A stretch of DNA of 64,000 nucleotides. It comes from Coturnix japonica (taxonomy: Eukaryota > Chordata > Aves > Galliformes > Phasianidae). The notes beneath the pieces were generated by a model, which saw only the letters and a program-made list of their open reading frames with translations, made no database searches and had not been told where the DNA came from. The stretch's first letter is position 1. The number at the start of each line of letters is the position of its first letter. The stretch spans positions 35,728,525 through 35,792,524 of the forward strand of contig NC_029518.1 of the NCBI RefSeq assembly GCF_001577835.2, given 5' to 3'. Both the position numbers and the translations under genes were made by a program. Positions 17,441-28,126 of the stretch are shown piece by piece.

Positions 17441-18610
17441 GAAGGGGGAAAAAATTCAGTACCGGTATATCATTTAGGAGAACCAATGGAAATCCCAGTT
17501 TGGTTTTGATTTTGCCTTTTCTTTAACACGTTCTTGCCCTTTGCAATTTTCTTCCTCTTTCCTCATTTCTTCCCAGAGAAAAATTCGAACAGATAGGATA
17601 CCTTTACTGTAAGTGCCTCTGCCAACCTGGCCAAGGAGTGCAAATCTTCGTTACTGTCTGGTCTGCAGCGCATTTAGGCTATCAATGAAAGAAGCGAAAA
17701 AGCCACCTCTTTTACTTCATCTTTAATACTTCTTTAATGGAGGTTCGGTTGGTTTTAATTTAGAAATGTACAGCATAAGCCTTTAAACTTATTTCAGACC
17801 CTCTGTAATTCAAACTTCCGCTGTTATACGACGTATCAAATTCTGATCACATTGTAGGTTTGTGCTTGCCAGACGGGTTTAAAAAGTGCTTAATTTTACG
17901 CTCTGTGTAAGTCATTACCATAGGGTCAACAAATCAGGTCAGCCATTTCTTCAGTGTCCTTTAGAAACTCTTAATTTCATGTCGGTCAAATCTTCAATCT
18001 CGAGCATCACCAAGCAGCTCCTTGTTTTAAAAACATTTTTTAAACTGTCTTATGATCTGTACGTGTCTAGTCCTGGTTAAAGACAAAGCTTCATAATGCT
18101 ATTTTTATTCATGATGTTAGCCGGCTGTAAAATATGAGACCTCTATCTATAGCAGGCAAAGAAATTCAGGATTCATTTACAGGTTGCCTATAAAGTTGTG
18201 TAATTTGAAAAGCAGTGTTCATTATGAAAGAGCTCTCAAGTTGCTTGTAAAGCTAATCTAATTAAAAGAAGATGATGTATAAAGGTTCTTGAAAACAATG
18301 TGGTTATTTGTGATCTTTGTAACTTTTAGAAACCGCTGTAGTAACTAATTTATAAATGCCCTTGACAAAGCAGGGCATGTGGGGTTTCTGCTTTAAACCA
18401 GAGCCACTTTTACTCTGGAGAAGGATCTGTTTCTTTCCGAACTGTCTTCGTTGTGTGGGTACCATGATCATTTTTCTCATCATTTTCTCCATCAAAAACA
18501 GCACTGAGTTTAAACTGGTTGATGACCTGCGTAGAGGCGCTCCTTATTTTTTCACCACTTTCTGATACATGTGAGAAACGCAACACGTAAGTCTGCTTCA
18601 GAAAGGATTT

Positions 18611-19575
18611 ATCATAAGAATAATCAAATTGAAGAATGGCTTGTGTTGGAAAGAACCTTAAAGATCAGTGAGTTCCAACCTCCCTCCCCTGGGCAGTGCT
18701 GCCACCCACTCGTTCATGCTGCTCGCCAGGACTTTCAAGCGCTTTTGTGCAGGGCTGCTCTAAATGAATTCTCTTCCCAGTATGCAAATCTGGGATTGCC
18801 TAAATCTGGGATTGCCTCTACCCAGTTGCAACACCTTGCACTGGGCCTTGTTGAACCTCATTAGGTTTCTGTTTCCAATTCTTGAGCCTGTCCAGGTTGC
18901 TGGCAATGGCAACCCTTCTGTTGTGTCAGCTGCATCACTGTGTGATTTCACCAGCAGACTTGCTGAGGGTACGCTCAATGGCACTGTCTGTGTCACTGAT
19001 AGAGATGCTGAAGTGTTTTTGTCTCAAGATAGGCCCCTGCAGGACACCACTTGTGATCGGCCTCCACTTGGTCATGGAGCTGTTGACAGCAGCCCCTCTG
19101 GCTAAGATGGTCCAACCAATTATTTATCCACCAAATAGGCCATCATTCAAATCTATTTCTCTCCAACTTAGTGATAGTGATGTGGTTTGGGACCATGTCA
19201 GAGGCCTTGCACAAGCACAGGCATGTGACAGCAGCAGCCCTTCCCTTGTCTACTGAAGCCATTGCTCCATCAGAGGAGGCTGCTGATCTGTCCTTGATGA
19301 AACCATGCTAGTTGTCTTGGCTGCATTCACATACTGTGTGCCTTAGCATCTCTTGCAGAAGGATCTGTTCCATGATCTTCCCAGGCACAGAGGTTATGCT
19401 TACTGGCCTGTAGTTCTCCATGTTTGCCTTTCATAAAAATGAGTGATGTCTCTCCCTTTTTCTAATCACTGGGGACTTTGTGTAACAGCCATGACTTTTC
19501 AAATATGAAGGAGAGTGGCTTGGTGACTACGTCAGCCAGTTCCTCCAGGACCCTGTCATGCGTATCATTGGGCCT
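18611..19575 (-). mobile_element. CR1 LINE, 5'-truncated, with decayed reverse transcriptase
   Basis: The minus-strand copy starts at a decayed 3' end (GAATGGCTTGTGTTGGAAAG on +) and runs about 950 bp into ORF2. Minus-strand translation shows RT pieces in order: ENYRPVS near 19419-19399, then KIMEQIL, HGFIKDR, and NLMRFNKAQCKVLQLGR near 18880-18830. The last two match the CR1 patterns HGF.KG and NLMKFNKGKCKVLHLG. Frames are broken in several places, the catalytic FADD block is scrambled, and a 16 bp unit is duplicated in tandem at 18786-18817. It is a dead, fairly old copy. Confidence 0.9.
18786..18817. repeat. 16 bp tandem duplication inside CR1
   Basis: The unit AAATCTGGGATTGCCT occurs twice head to tail with no mismatch. 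CR1 consensus has no such repeat here, so it is a post-insertion slippage event. Confidence 0.9.
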
Positions 19576-22207
19576 CATAGTCGTGTTGAATGAGGAAGAA
19601 GGCTTGTAGCGCTCACAGCCACCCAGGATGGATGTGACGTTTAAAGATCACACTGTTGAGCAGAATGTGCAGAGGAATCAGTTTGCATAGCAAAGTCAAA
19701 TTCTGCACCAAGGAACGATGAAGGCTCTTTTGGCTGTTGCTCAAAAGAAAGCCACTTGCAAATCAGACAGGAAGCGAGCCGACAGCCCAAGTGCTGGAGG
19801 CAAATATCTTATGCAAAACATCTGGCTGCACTGACCGCCTTGAGGTCAGGGGTGGAAGGACCAAATCTCTTTAAGTCACACTGATAAGTACAATCGGACT
19901 GGGAAGTACCACTTCAGTGCCTGCTGAATGCTTTGAAGAAGAGGGGAGATTGCTGAATGTCAAAGGCAAGCACAAAATCTGAGAAACCCGGAAGCCGAGC
20001 ATGTGTCCTTTGCCTGTAGGCATGCAGATGGCTGAGTGTGCTTGCAAATGCCTCATGGGAGTGAGTACTTGGTGGCCAAGACTTTGAAGAACTTCCTGTG
20101 ACTCGCTTGGGTTTGGCTCTCATCTGCTTTTCTGGGGGTGGGGGTGGATCTGCAGAAACTTGGGGCATTCAGACAAAATATTTAACCTTTTTTGGGGAAC
20201 GTGAACAAAGCTTGAATGCGAGTGATTGCTGCAACTGCATCAAAGCCTGTTTGAGGCCTTACTTCACTGCTGAAGGTCTGCTGGCCATGAGGTATAAGCT
20301 CTGCTGAGCTTGTGCCCCTGGCTGGTGGGAGGGGAGGGCAGCTGGCAGAAGCAGGTTCAAGGTCCTCTGCTGTACAGTACAAAGCCAGTTCTAAAGGGTT
20401 TGCTTTGTTGACTTGCTGCCATTTACTCAGCTCCATCATGCTTTTCTGCATAGCTCTGAAGAGGAGTGAATATACAACACATGTATCGCTTCCTGAGCAA
20501 AGCAAGCCACGAGCCCAGAGCTCCCATGTGTGAATCAGTACTCAGAGTTGGCTCTAAAAATGGAAGGAGCAGATGAGGTGCAGAGCACCAACTCAAGTCC
20601 ACAGCAGGACAAGGAGGAAGGAAGGGTTGAATTAGAAATGGTAAAACAGGGCAGGAAGAGACTGAAGTATGAGACCAAAATAAAACGTGTGGGGTGGGTG
20701 TGGGGAACACGGAACATAACCACACAAAGATGTTATAGGTGTCTCCATGGGAGAGAAACGAGATAAGAGGATGTGCTGCATGTTTGCCTCTGGAAAGGCA
20801 ATTGCTGATTCATCCCATCTGCCTTTCTCTTCATGGATGCTGTTGCGAAACAACATACTTTAATGTCTGAAGATAAGAGATACGAACATTTTACTTGAGC
20901 TGTTTCCTTGTCTGCTTTCCAGATGTGGACTTCAGGGAGCTTTTTCCTCTTATTAAAAGCACAGCTTGGGATTATGTTTATATTGGTGGTAGTTTGTGTG
21001 TTCTTCAGGAGAGCTCCTAACCTACCTGCTGTACAACATGGCATGAGTTACTGCAGCTCAGAGGTATTTCAGGAGACCTCTTTTTGTTTGAGCATCTTCA
21101 GACATTGAAGAGAAGCCATTTCTCTGAGGCAAATGCGGTACAGGACACCGCTAATACTTGGTAAAGGGCCTCAGGGCCTTGTGTAATGATAATAGGATGT
21201 TTTATGGGATGAGAGGCCAGCGGACGCTGTTCCTGCAGACAAGATGTGCTGATGGCAAGGTTTCAGCTGCCACATGAGGCATATTTACTTTCCCTTCGGT
21301 CCTTTCCCCAGCTACGACATAATGATGGGCACGTGTTCTGCAGTCACATTTTAACGAACGAGCCCAAACCAGAGTCAATTAACTCTTCGGACCTAAATTT
21401 TTGTGCTATATACAACTTCAGGTATGAAATGCCCAGCGAGGGAATGTATTTTGCAGTACAAATTAGACTTACACGAGGCCATAGAAGCACAAAGTGCTGG
21501 GCTTTTTTTTCCCCTGCCCGATCGTTTTCATCCGTGACTCAGCAAACCTGCCCACATGAGCTCTTATCTGCGGCGCACGTAGCAGGAATGCAGAAATACC
21601 TCGGAAACCTCGTGCAGAGCCGGGGGGGGAACAGCGAGCAGCTGGGTCCCCCTAGCGTTGTCAGTAGCCCAAAGGAGCCTGATCTGCTTCAGCTTACGGC
21701 AGCCGAAGGACATGCTTTTTGGTTGTGTTGTTGGTACTTGATAAGGTAGTGGAAGCTGTTTAGATAAGGCAGCTTCGCCTTGCTGTGTCAGTGTTACCTG
21801 GGATGGGATGGAGGAGCAGAGAAACACAAAACCAAGGGGCTTGGCATTGTATAATAACCCAGTGCCGAAGACGCTTGCCCAGCAGCAGAGACCTCCACTC
21901 CTCCGCCCTTCCTGAGGAAGCCAGAGCAGCATCTCTCTTGGGATCTGCTCCAGGTTGGACACAGCCTGACCACAGCTCTATGAGCGGCTCAATGTCTGCA
22001 GTTTCATCTGGCCTACGAGAGTTCTGCCTGAAAAAGGATTAGAAGAAAACCTGGACTAGGGGAACTTTAGACATCCTCCTCCAAATTCAGGTCTCCTTGT
22101 TCTTTCTGGGGAGTGTTGGTGTCCAAAACACCTTCCAAAAATGCTCCAAATCACGGCATCACCTACTGCTTGGAATGCTTTGGGGTGACAGGTATCAGCC
22201 TTACATT

Positions 22208-22305
22208 GAGATTCAGGTTGAATATTAGGGAACATTTCTTCTCAGAAAGAGCAGTGAGGCAGTGGCACAGGCTGCACAGGGAGGTGGTGGGGTCACTTGC
22301 CTGGC
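22208..22305 (+). mobile_element. CR1 LINE fragment
   Basis: Sense CR1 sequence: GATTCAGGTTGAATATTAGG, then TTTCTTCTCAGAAAG, CAGTGAGGCAGTGGCACAGG and GGGAGGTGGTGGGGTCACTT. About 100 bp remain, lacking the 3' terminus; old and diverged. Confidence 0.85.
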
Positions 22306-23635
22306 TCCTCCTGGAGCCTCCGATGCATTGAATGGGTGGTGACACCATGAGAGAAGGAAACCAAACAGGAAGGTAAGGGCAGTAAGAAACTGTCAGGGCA
22401 CGGAGGACCTGTAGCTGACCTGTAGCTGTAGTACACAAACGATGGCCCAAAAGTTGATGTCATTTAAAGAAAGAAGTACTAATTGCTTCCAATCTGGGCG
22501 ACAGGGAAGCCAGATACTCAGCTTGTTTCTTCTTGCACCTTCATCCATTCTGCGTTACCCAGCATACGAGGTTACGGCTCTCAGACTTCAGGGCAAAAAC
22601 ACAACTGAGATGGCAACAGTGATAGGGGATGACTGGGGCAGGGGGAGGTATTCAGGCCAAGCTGCTGCACCTTCTTAGTGACCTAATCTAGTCTTAAACA
22701 GCCTGGCCTGGCAGAAGCTAGAAAGGAAACAAGGGATTAAGGCCACGGACTATTTCTCTCTTTATTTTTTTTTAATCTCTGACACTTGTGGCACACCTCC
22801 CCTTTCCTGAGCTTGTCACACCCCCCAAAGCTCAGATAAAGGAGCAGAAGCATTTTGTGCTTTCTAAGCCTCTCTGGCTCCTTACAGCTCTGCCCTTCCT
22901 TCCCTTAGCTGCGCTAATGCCAAATTATGACACAGAATCAGACTTTTTGTTGCAGTGTATGCAAGAGACACGGTACATGTACACCATGAAAGGACACCTT
23001 TGTTATTATTCACTGAACCCCGAGCTAGAAAAGGGAGCTCTTGTGTCATCTTCCAAGTCCTGTGGAGATGCCAAACACAGGAGAGCCAGTTAGTTGAAGA
23101 TCTCGCTTCTCAGCTCTCACTTGGTTGCAGACCTACCCCTACCCTTCTTCCTCCACCTCGGCAGTGGCTCTGCCCTCAGCCTGGAGCACTGGTGGAGGTG
23201 GGATAAGGCCGTACCGACTCCACTCCTGCCCTTTCCCTACACAGGTTGGGAAGGATGAAATAAGCATTCTTTAAGTGTAAGGAGTGCCATCTAACGGCCT
23301 GTTGGGGAATCCCAAAAGGCCCCTCAGCTGGTGGTTCTGTTTATAACATGTACGAATACACAACAAGGGCTGAGACCTGGGGCTGATCAGCCGAGGGAAG
23401 AGAAAAATCAAGGAGGGTGGATCCAAAGTGAAACTGTATTAAACGTAGAGTGGAGATGGCAGAGGTCAGTGCAACACGTATTTGGCAATATCTGTTTTTA
23501 GAGGGAAATGTAAGATGGAAAAGTGTTGATATAGAAAGGAGGTTTTAAATTAGACTGCGACTGGAAACATAAGCATAAGCACCAATTAATAATGTAAGAT
23601 GGCCACGATGCCATATGAAAACCAGGCTTACTGAA

Positions 23636-24779
23636 AACATAGAGTTCAGAACCAGTTTATTTAGAACATGTAAGTACAATCAGATCCACTTTAAACAACC
23701 TTAGTGTCAACATCTTAAAATATACCAGTATTTTAAGAGCAAGCCCATCTCTTAGCAGCTTCTATCCCACATCAGTTTATTTCCTAGTCTTAGAAAAGAA
23801 CTACAAATAATTTAAAGGCAAATATATGTGCACCTATGGCTAACATAGCCATTGAACGTTGGTGTAGCAATGTCATATGAAAAAGTATATTTCTTCTTTT
23901 AGCAAAAATATTTATAACCAGTTTTATACTTAAGTAATCGAGCCATTAATTGTTTGACCACTTAAATACTTTCAGTGGAGTAAGAGGAAGCTTTTAGGAC
24001 ATGGCCAATAACAGTCTTTACAAACACTGCTACCAACACTGCTCATAACTTCTATTTCCCAACGTCAACACGATGCAGGGTAGTTACTCATGTACTTAAT
24101 AACCGCAGCATTCAAAATAGTGAACTCTCAATGAGTTTGTGCAAAAAAGTGGCTGGAAAGGCCCAGCTGGGTCCCCTGGCCAAAAGGCACACACAATATT
24201 GAGCATCATTAACCTGCATTTGCCCACCCTTTTAACAGCAAGGCCGACTTTCAAATCCTTCTGAAAACAAAGCTTATTTTAACTCTTTTGAAGTTGAGCC
24301 CTTAAGCTTAGAGCCCTCTCATCTTCTAAGCATGCTTTGATTTCTTAGCATCCTTACTGAGCTTCTGGAGTTTCTCTTTTCCTGTTCCACGATCCCATGT
24401 CAGGCTTAACATGGATCGTTTACTATGCTTTTGGTGCCTATGCTTCTCCCACCTTCAATGAAAGCCCTTGAGATTCTCTTATTTATATATTCCTGAGGTC
24501 ACAGAAGAGAAGGACCACCTGAATGGGTAGTGACGGCTTAAACAAAGTACTTGCTGTTCTAAAGATACCTGCTCTTTAAATCTGATGCAGTAAGTAAAGC
24601 AATTCTTTTCTCTTATGGGTGGTTAAGAACAGACAAAAATACATTAAAACCAACACATTATGGTCCAAAGAACAAAGATAAATCAGCAGGATTTAGAACA
24701 TCTTCATGTTAAAAACTGCCTTAAAAACATGCAGTTTTATTATTCCTCTTTCAGCCCTCCAGAAGGAGGATTCCTTTGA
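23636..24779 (-). other. SPRTN: SPRTN 3' UTR (estimated end)
   Basis: A/T-rich sequence downstream of the SPRTN stop on the minus strand. The most distal convincing signal is AATAAA at 23661-23656 (TTTATT on +), giving a UTR of about 1.1 kb. Other TTTATT hexamers nearer the stop could give shorter forms. Confidence 0.5.
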
Positions 24780-27700
24780 TCAAACAAGACAAGAATCGAG
24801 GTGCTCATTTATTTTAGACTCCAAAACCTCAGTCTGGCACACAGGACAACTGACGTTTTTTTCCTGCCTTTCAGCAGCGCTGGATCTTGGGGAGCACACT
24901 GCAAATTCAGCTTCAGTTTTCGTAGGTGCATTTAAAGTCCCATCACTGTTCTTTCTTACGAAATAGCTTTCAAAGGTCACTTTGTCTTCCTTTCTCGGCC
25001 ATTGCTGCACTGTATTTCCCACACTTTTCTTCTCAGATGGAGCCTGAGCTGCTGCAGTCGGCTGAAAACAAACTTGTTTCGGTGACCTGTTAAAGGACGG
25101 TGGCAAAACCCTCTTGCCTTTTGTAGAACCTTGCTTTGAGTTTTCCTCCACAACAGGAGCAATTTTAACAGGTGACCCATTAACATTCTTGTACGCTTTT
25201 GTATTAGCAACAGAGAGCTTGGGGAACTCCCGCTTTGAAGCTAAGTTCATTTTCTCACTAGCATCACCGCTAAAGAGAGGAAAGAAGGTATCGTGACGGG
25301 GTGATTTCTCAAACTTGATCTCATTTTTAGGTCTTGGCACTGTGCTTCCTGCCCAACGATGCTGCGAATCACAGCTCTCGCTGTTTTTAACACTGCTGCT
25401 GAACGTTAAGCTTTTCTCTGAGAGTCCACTGCCTGCTCCTCCCAGTCGATACCCCTTCCCACTAAAAGGCTTTGGATCTTTCTTATCACCCAAGTGGACC
25501 AGGCCTGCAAAGAAGAAGAAAACACAAAAATCTAACAACTTTTTTCATATATAAACCACCAATTTACGTGAGAAAATCTGCAGCTTGAAAACACCGCAGC
25601 AGAATAAACCTCATGAACAATACAGTTGAGAAGCCTGGAAATTAACAAAATAGGCCCTGTTCTTTCCTACTTAATATTTAATACCCAATACAAAGCTCAC
25701 ATCATGATGTTAGTTCAAGGGACTGTTTGGATAAGAACAGTTGGGAAAACAAAGAAATAAATGATTTTAAATACCTTTGTTGGTTGACTTGGAATCCTGA
25801 GGTTTTCCTGCCTCTGTTTTCTCCTTGTGTTTCTTAGAGAAGTTCTCAGGTTCTTTCACTTTTGTGAACGTACCTCCGCATTTCTCTTGATGCTCAGCCC
25901 ACCAAAAGTCTCGTGCAGAGGGTGCTCTATTCATTGAACGTTTCACATACCCAAAATAAGGTCTTCTATACTGACAGGGGCCGTTGCATCGCCACCAGTG
26001 CTGCCGGTACGAATCTACCTCGTCATGAAAATTATGATAGATCTAAGTGTTAACAAAAAGATACAACAAGCTCCAATCAATCAGAAGAATTCTTACTATA
26101 TATTCATGACTATATATATATATATTTTACATTAAGTGAACTTTGCTTACTGTGACATTGGCTCCAGTCAAACGATTAATGCGACGCATGTGTTTGCAGA
26201 ACTCCGGCCCGTGAGACTCACGATCTCTGTCGTTGTTAGTAACAAAAAGCAGAGCATGGATCATCTCATGCAACAGTGTCTGAAACAATGAAAATCATCA
26301 GTTATTAATGGAAGAGCGTTACAGAATCACAGAACAGCATCACAGAGAATCACAGAATGACCCAGGTTGGAAGGGACCTCAAGGATCATGTAGTTCCAAC
26401 CCCCCTGCCTGGCAGGGCCACCAAACATACACCTTTACTAGATCAGGTTGCCCAGGGCCCCATCGAACCTGGCCTTGAATAGGTTGGGGCATCCACAACC
26501 TCCCTGGGCAGCCTGTTCCAGGGCCTAACCACTCTCCTAGTGAAGAACTTCCCCCCAACATCCAACCTAAATCTTCCCTCTTTCAACTTAAAACCATTTC
26601 CCCGTGTCCTGCTATTGTCAGCCCTTTCGAAGAGTTTACTCCCCTCCTGGGAATAAGTTCCCTTCAGGTATTGAAAGGCTGCAATGAGGTCACCCCGCAA
26701 CCTTCTCTTCTCCAGGTTAAACAAGCCCAACTCCCTCAGCCTGTCCTCATAGGGGACGTGCTCCAGGGTAAGCATTACATGTAATTTAAAAACTAAGCTT
26801 GAAATGTTTTATCTTTTTCATTCATCTCTGCACTGATCTCATCTTTATACGTCATAAAAACACAACATTTATTCTACCTGTGAGATCATTAACTCTGCTT
26901 CCATATAACACTGAGTGATGGTCCACAATAATTATTCTATGTGTGAAGTTGTTAATTCTACTCCAGTGCAATGCTGAGTGTCCTTGCAATAAGAAGAAAC
27001 AATCCTGAAGCTCGTCAGACCTCTAAGGAGGTCACACCCCCACGAACAAAGAGCTACATGTAAGGAGGCTGAAATTACAGCACCTCTGTTCATTAAGCAA
27101 ACCTGAGCATTCATAATATCTGAGTCACCATATGTATGAACTCCAGTATGAAACATAAGATGTGGGAGGTGAGGTGCCATCTGTTTCATGTTTCACAGAA
27201 TCACAGAATTGTAGGGGTTGGAAGGGACCTCTAGAGATCATCGAGTCCAACCCCCCTGCCAAAGCAGGCTCCCTACACCATGTCACACAGGCAGGTGTCC
27301 AGGCGGGTCTTGAATATCTCCAGAGAAGGAGACTCCACCACCTCCCTGGGCAGCCTGTTCCATTGAACAGTTCCAGTTTGGATATGTCAGCAGCCTTCGT
27401 GTACCTCAACCAGGTCCTTCCTCGGCCTTAACTTCAGGAGCGGCTCACTCAGGCGGATAGAACACATCCCGCTGTTCCCTTCGTATTTACACACTCCAGC
27501 GCAGCTGAAAGAGACCAGGGAACAAAACATCGTAAGCGATGCTCTTATTATGTATAGTCAGCTGAGAACTGTCACAGAGCGGCTCAATACTGAGCAGCCC
27601 CCCTCCAAACGAGAGGAGGGTGCAGAACCCCATCAGCAGCACCCGGGGGCTCCCAGCCCCACCTCCCCCCTCACCCCCCCATGTCGTACAGGGTCATGCG

Positions 27701-27991
27701 CGGGCTCCACGACACCTCCACGGCCGCCAGCCGCCCCCAGAAGAGCGCCTGGTTGAACTGCACGAACAGGCCGTGCACGTCGGGGCTGGGATCCAGCAGC
27801 TCCCAGGCTTCATCCACCACCGACAGCGGACGGAGGGACAAGGGGTCCGGCGAGGCCTCTACACGAGCCGGCGCCGCCTCCTCCTCCGCCTCCCACAGCT
27901 CCTGGAGCTGCAGCGCCAGAGCGAAGTCATCCTCCTCCTGCTGCTGCTGCCACTCTCGTTCCACACCCGCCGTCAGTCCCCGTGCGGCCAT
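24780..27991 (-). CDS. SPRTN: SPRTN (Spartan) DNA-protein crosslink metalloprotease, complete
   Basis: Five exons on the minus strand: 27991-27690, 27504-27405, 26279-26151, 26042-25775 and 25504-24780. All have GT-AG junctions and total 1524 bp including TGA, or 507 aa (human 489). The protein is a replication-coupled protease that degrades proteins crosslinked to DNA. Zinc site HEMIH is at 138-142 with the third His at 157 in ESHGPEF; the zinc-binding region with WWRCNGPCQ follows. The p97/VCP-binding SHP motif FSGKGYRL is at 280-287. The UBZ4 zinc finger has C486, C489, H501 and C505, and the protein stops two residues later. The ATG at 27991 has G at -3 and +4 and is the only usable start, since no Met precedes the conserved [10 protein letters not shown]. 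The PIP-box position (NLASKREF) is degenerate. SPRTN shares a promoter with EXOC8. Exon 1 is much more GC-rich than the rest. Confidence 0.97.
26321..26768 (-). mobile_element. CR1 LINE fragment in SPRTN intron 2
   Basis: A well-preserved 3' end, about 450 bp: ACAGAATCACAGAACAGC, CCAGGTTGGAAGGGACCTC, CCCCCCTGCCTGGCAGGGCC and the ACCTCCCTGGGCAGCCTGTT block on +. It reads in the same direction as SPRTN transcription. It is low in divergence compared with other copies here, so relatively young. Confidence 0.95.
27193..27366 (-). mobile_element. CR1 LINE fragment in SPRTN intron 2, beside exon 2
   Basis: Starts with TTCACAGAATCACAGAATTG, then GGTTGGAAGGGACCTCTAGA, and ends near CAGCCTGTTCCATTG, 38 bp from SPRTN exon 2. 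About 170 bp; low divergence in the 3' terminal part. Confidence 0.95.
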
Positions 27992-28017
27992 GACTGCGCC
28001 AACCAGCTCCGTTGAGC

Positions 28018-28029
28018 TGCGCATGCACA
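28018..28029. promoter_or_regulatory. NRF1 binding-site candidate
   Basis: TGCGCATGCACA matches the palindromic NRF1 consensus TGCGCATGCGCA at 11 of 12 positions. NRF1 is typical of CpG-island bidirectional promoters of housekeeping genes. Confidence 0.6.
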
Positions 28030-28090
28030 CCCCGCACTGACGCACTCATTGTGCGCCGCGCTTCCCCGCCCGCCCCTTCCTCCTCCCAAG

Positions 28091-28122
28091 GTGTCGGTGT
28101 CGGTGTCGGTGTCGGTGTGTGT
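28091..28122. repeat. GTGTCG hexamer repeat in the EXOC8 5' leader
   Basis: Four perfect GTGTCG units (28091-28114) run into a GT tail, ending just before the EXOC8 ATG. It is open in the EXOC8 frame (Val-Ser repeats), but the only upstream in-frame start would be a TTG. Confidence 0.9.
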
Positions 28123-28126
28123 GAGC

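Larger units (their letters stand above)
17441..23635. other. Gap between convergent EGLN1 and SPRTN; no gene recognised
   Basis: This gap separates the two 3' ends. It holds a roughly 1 kb CR1 copy (18611-19575) and a short CR1 piece (22208-22305). The longest open frame, at 21246-21749, has no recognisable domain or splice context, although the DNA around 21.4-21.7 kb is richer in CpG than its surroundings. Nothing else is assigned. Confidence 0.7.
26280..27404 (-). other. SPRTN: SPRTN intron 2
   Basis: A 1125 bp intron between the CAGVCKYEG exon and the HEMIH exon. It carries two CR1 fragments, both in the transcribed orientation, together filling more than half of it. The donor GTACAC lies about 40 bp from the nearer CR1. 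The other introns are 185 bp (27689-27505), 108 bp (26150-26043) and 270 bp (25774-25505) and hold nothing else. Confidence 0.95.
27992..28126. promoter_or_regulatory. Bidirectional SPRTN/EXOC8 promoter
   Basis: Only 135 bp separate the two start codons (SPRTN ATG at 27991 on -, EXOC8 ATG at 28127 on +). It is GC- and CpG-rich, with no TATA box, within a CpG island that covers both first exons (roughly 27.6-29.0 kb). It contains a strong NRF1-type site, TGCGCATGCACA, at 28018-28029 and a GTGTCG hexamer repeat. Both 5' UTRs must be very short, or the transcripts start inside each other's first exon. The same head-to-head pair exists in human. Confidence 0.85.

Noticed and set aside
28049-28126. 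In-frame extension upstream of the EXOC8 ATG (Val-Ser repeats)
   Set aside because: It would need a TTG start and consists of the GTGTCG repeat. The ATG at 28127 has a good context and aligns with the human N-terminus.
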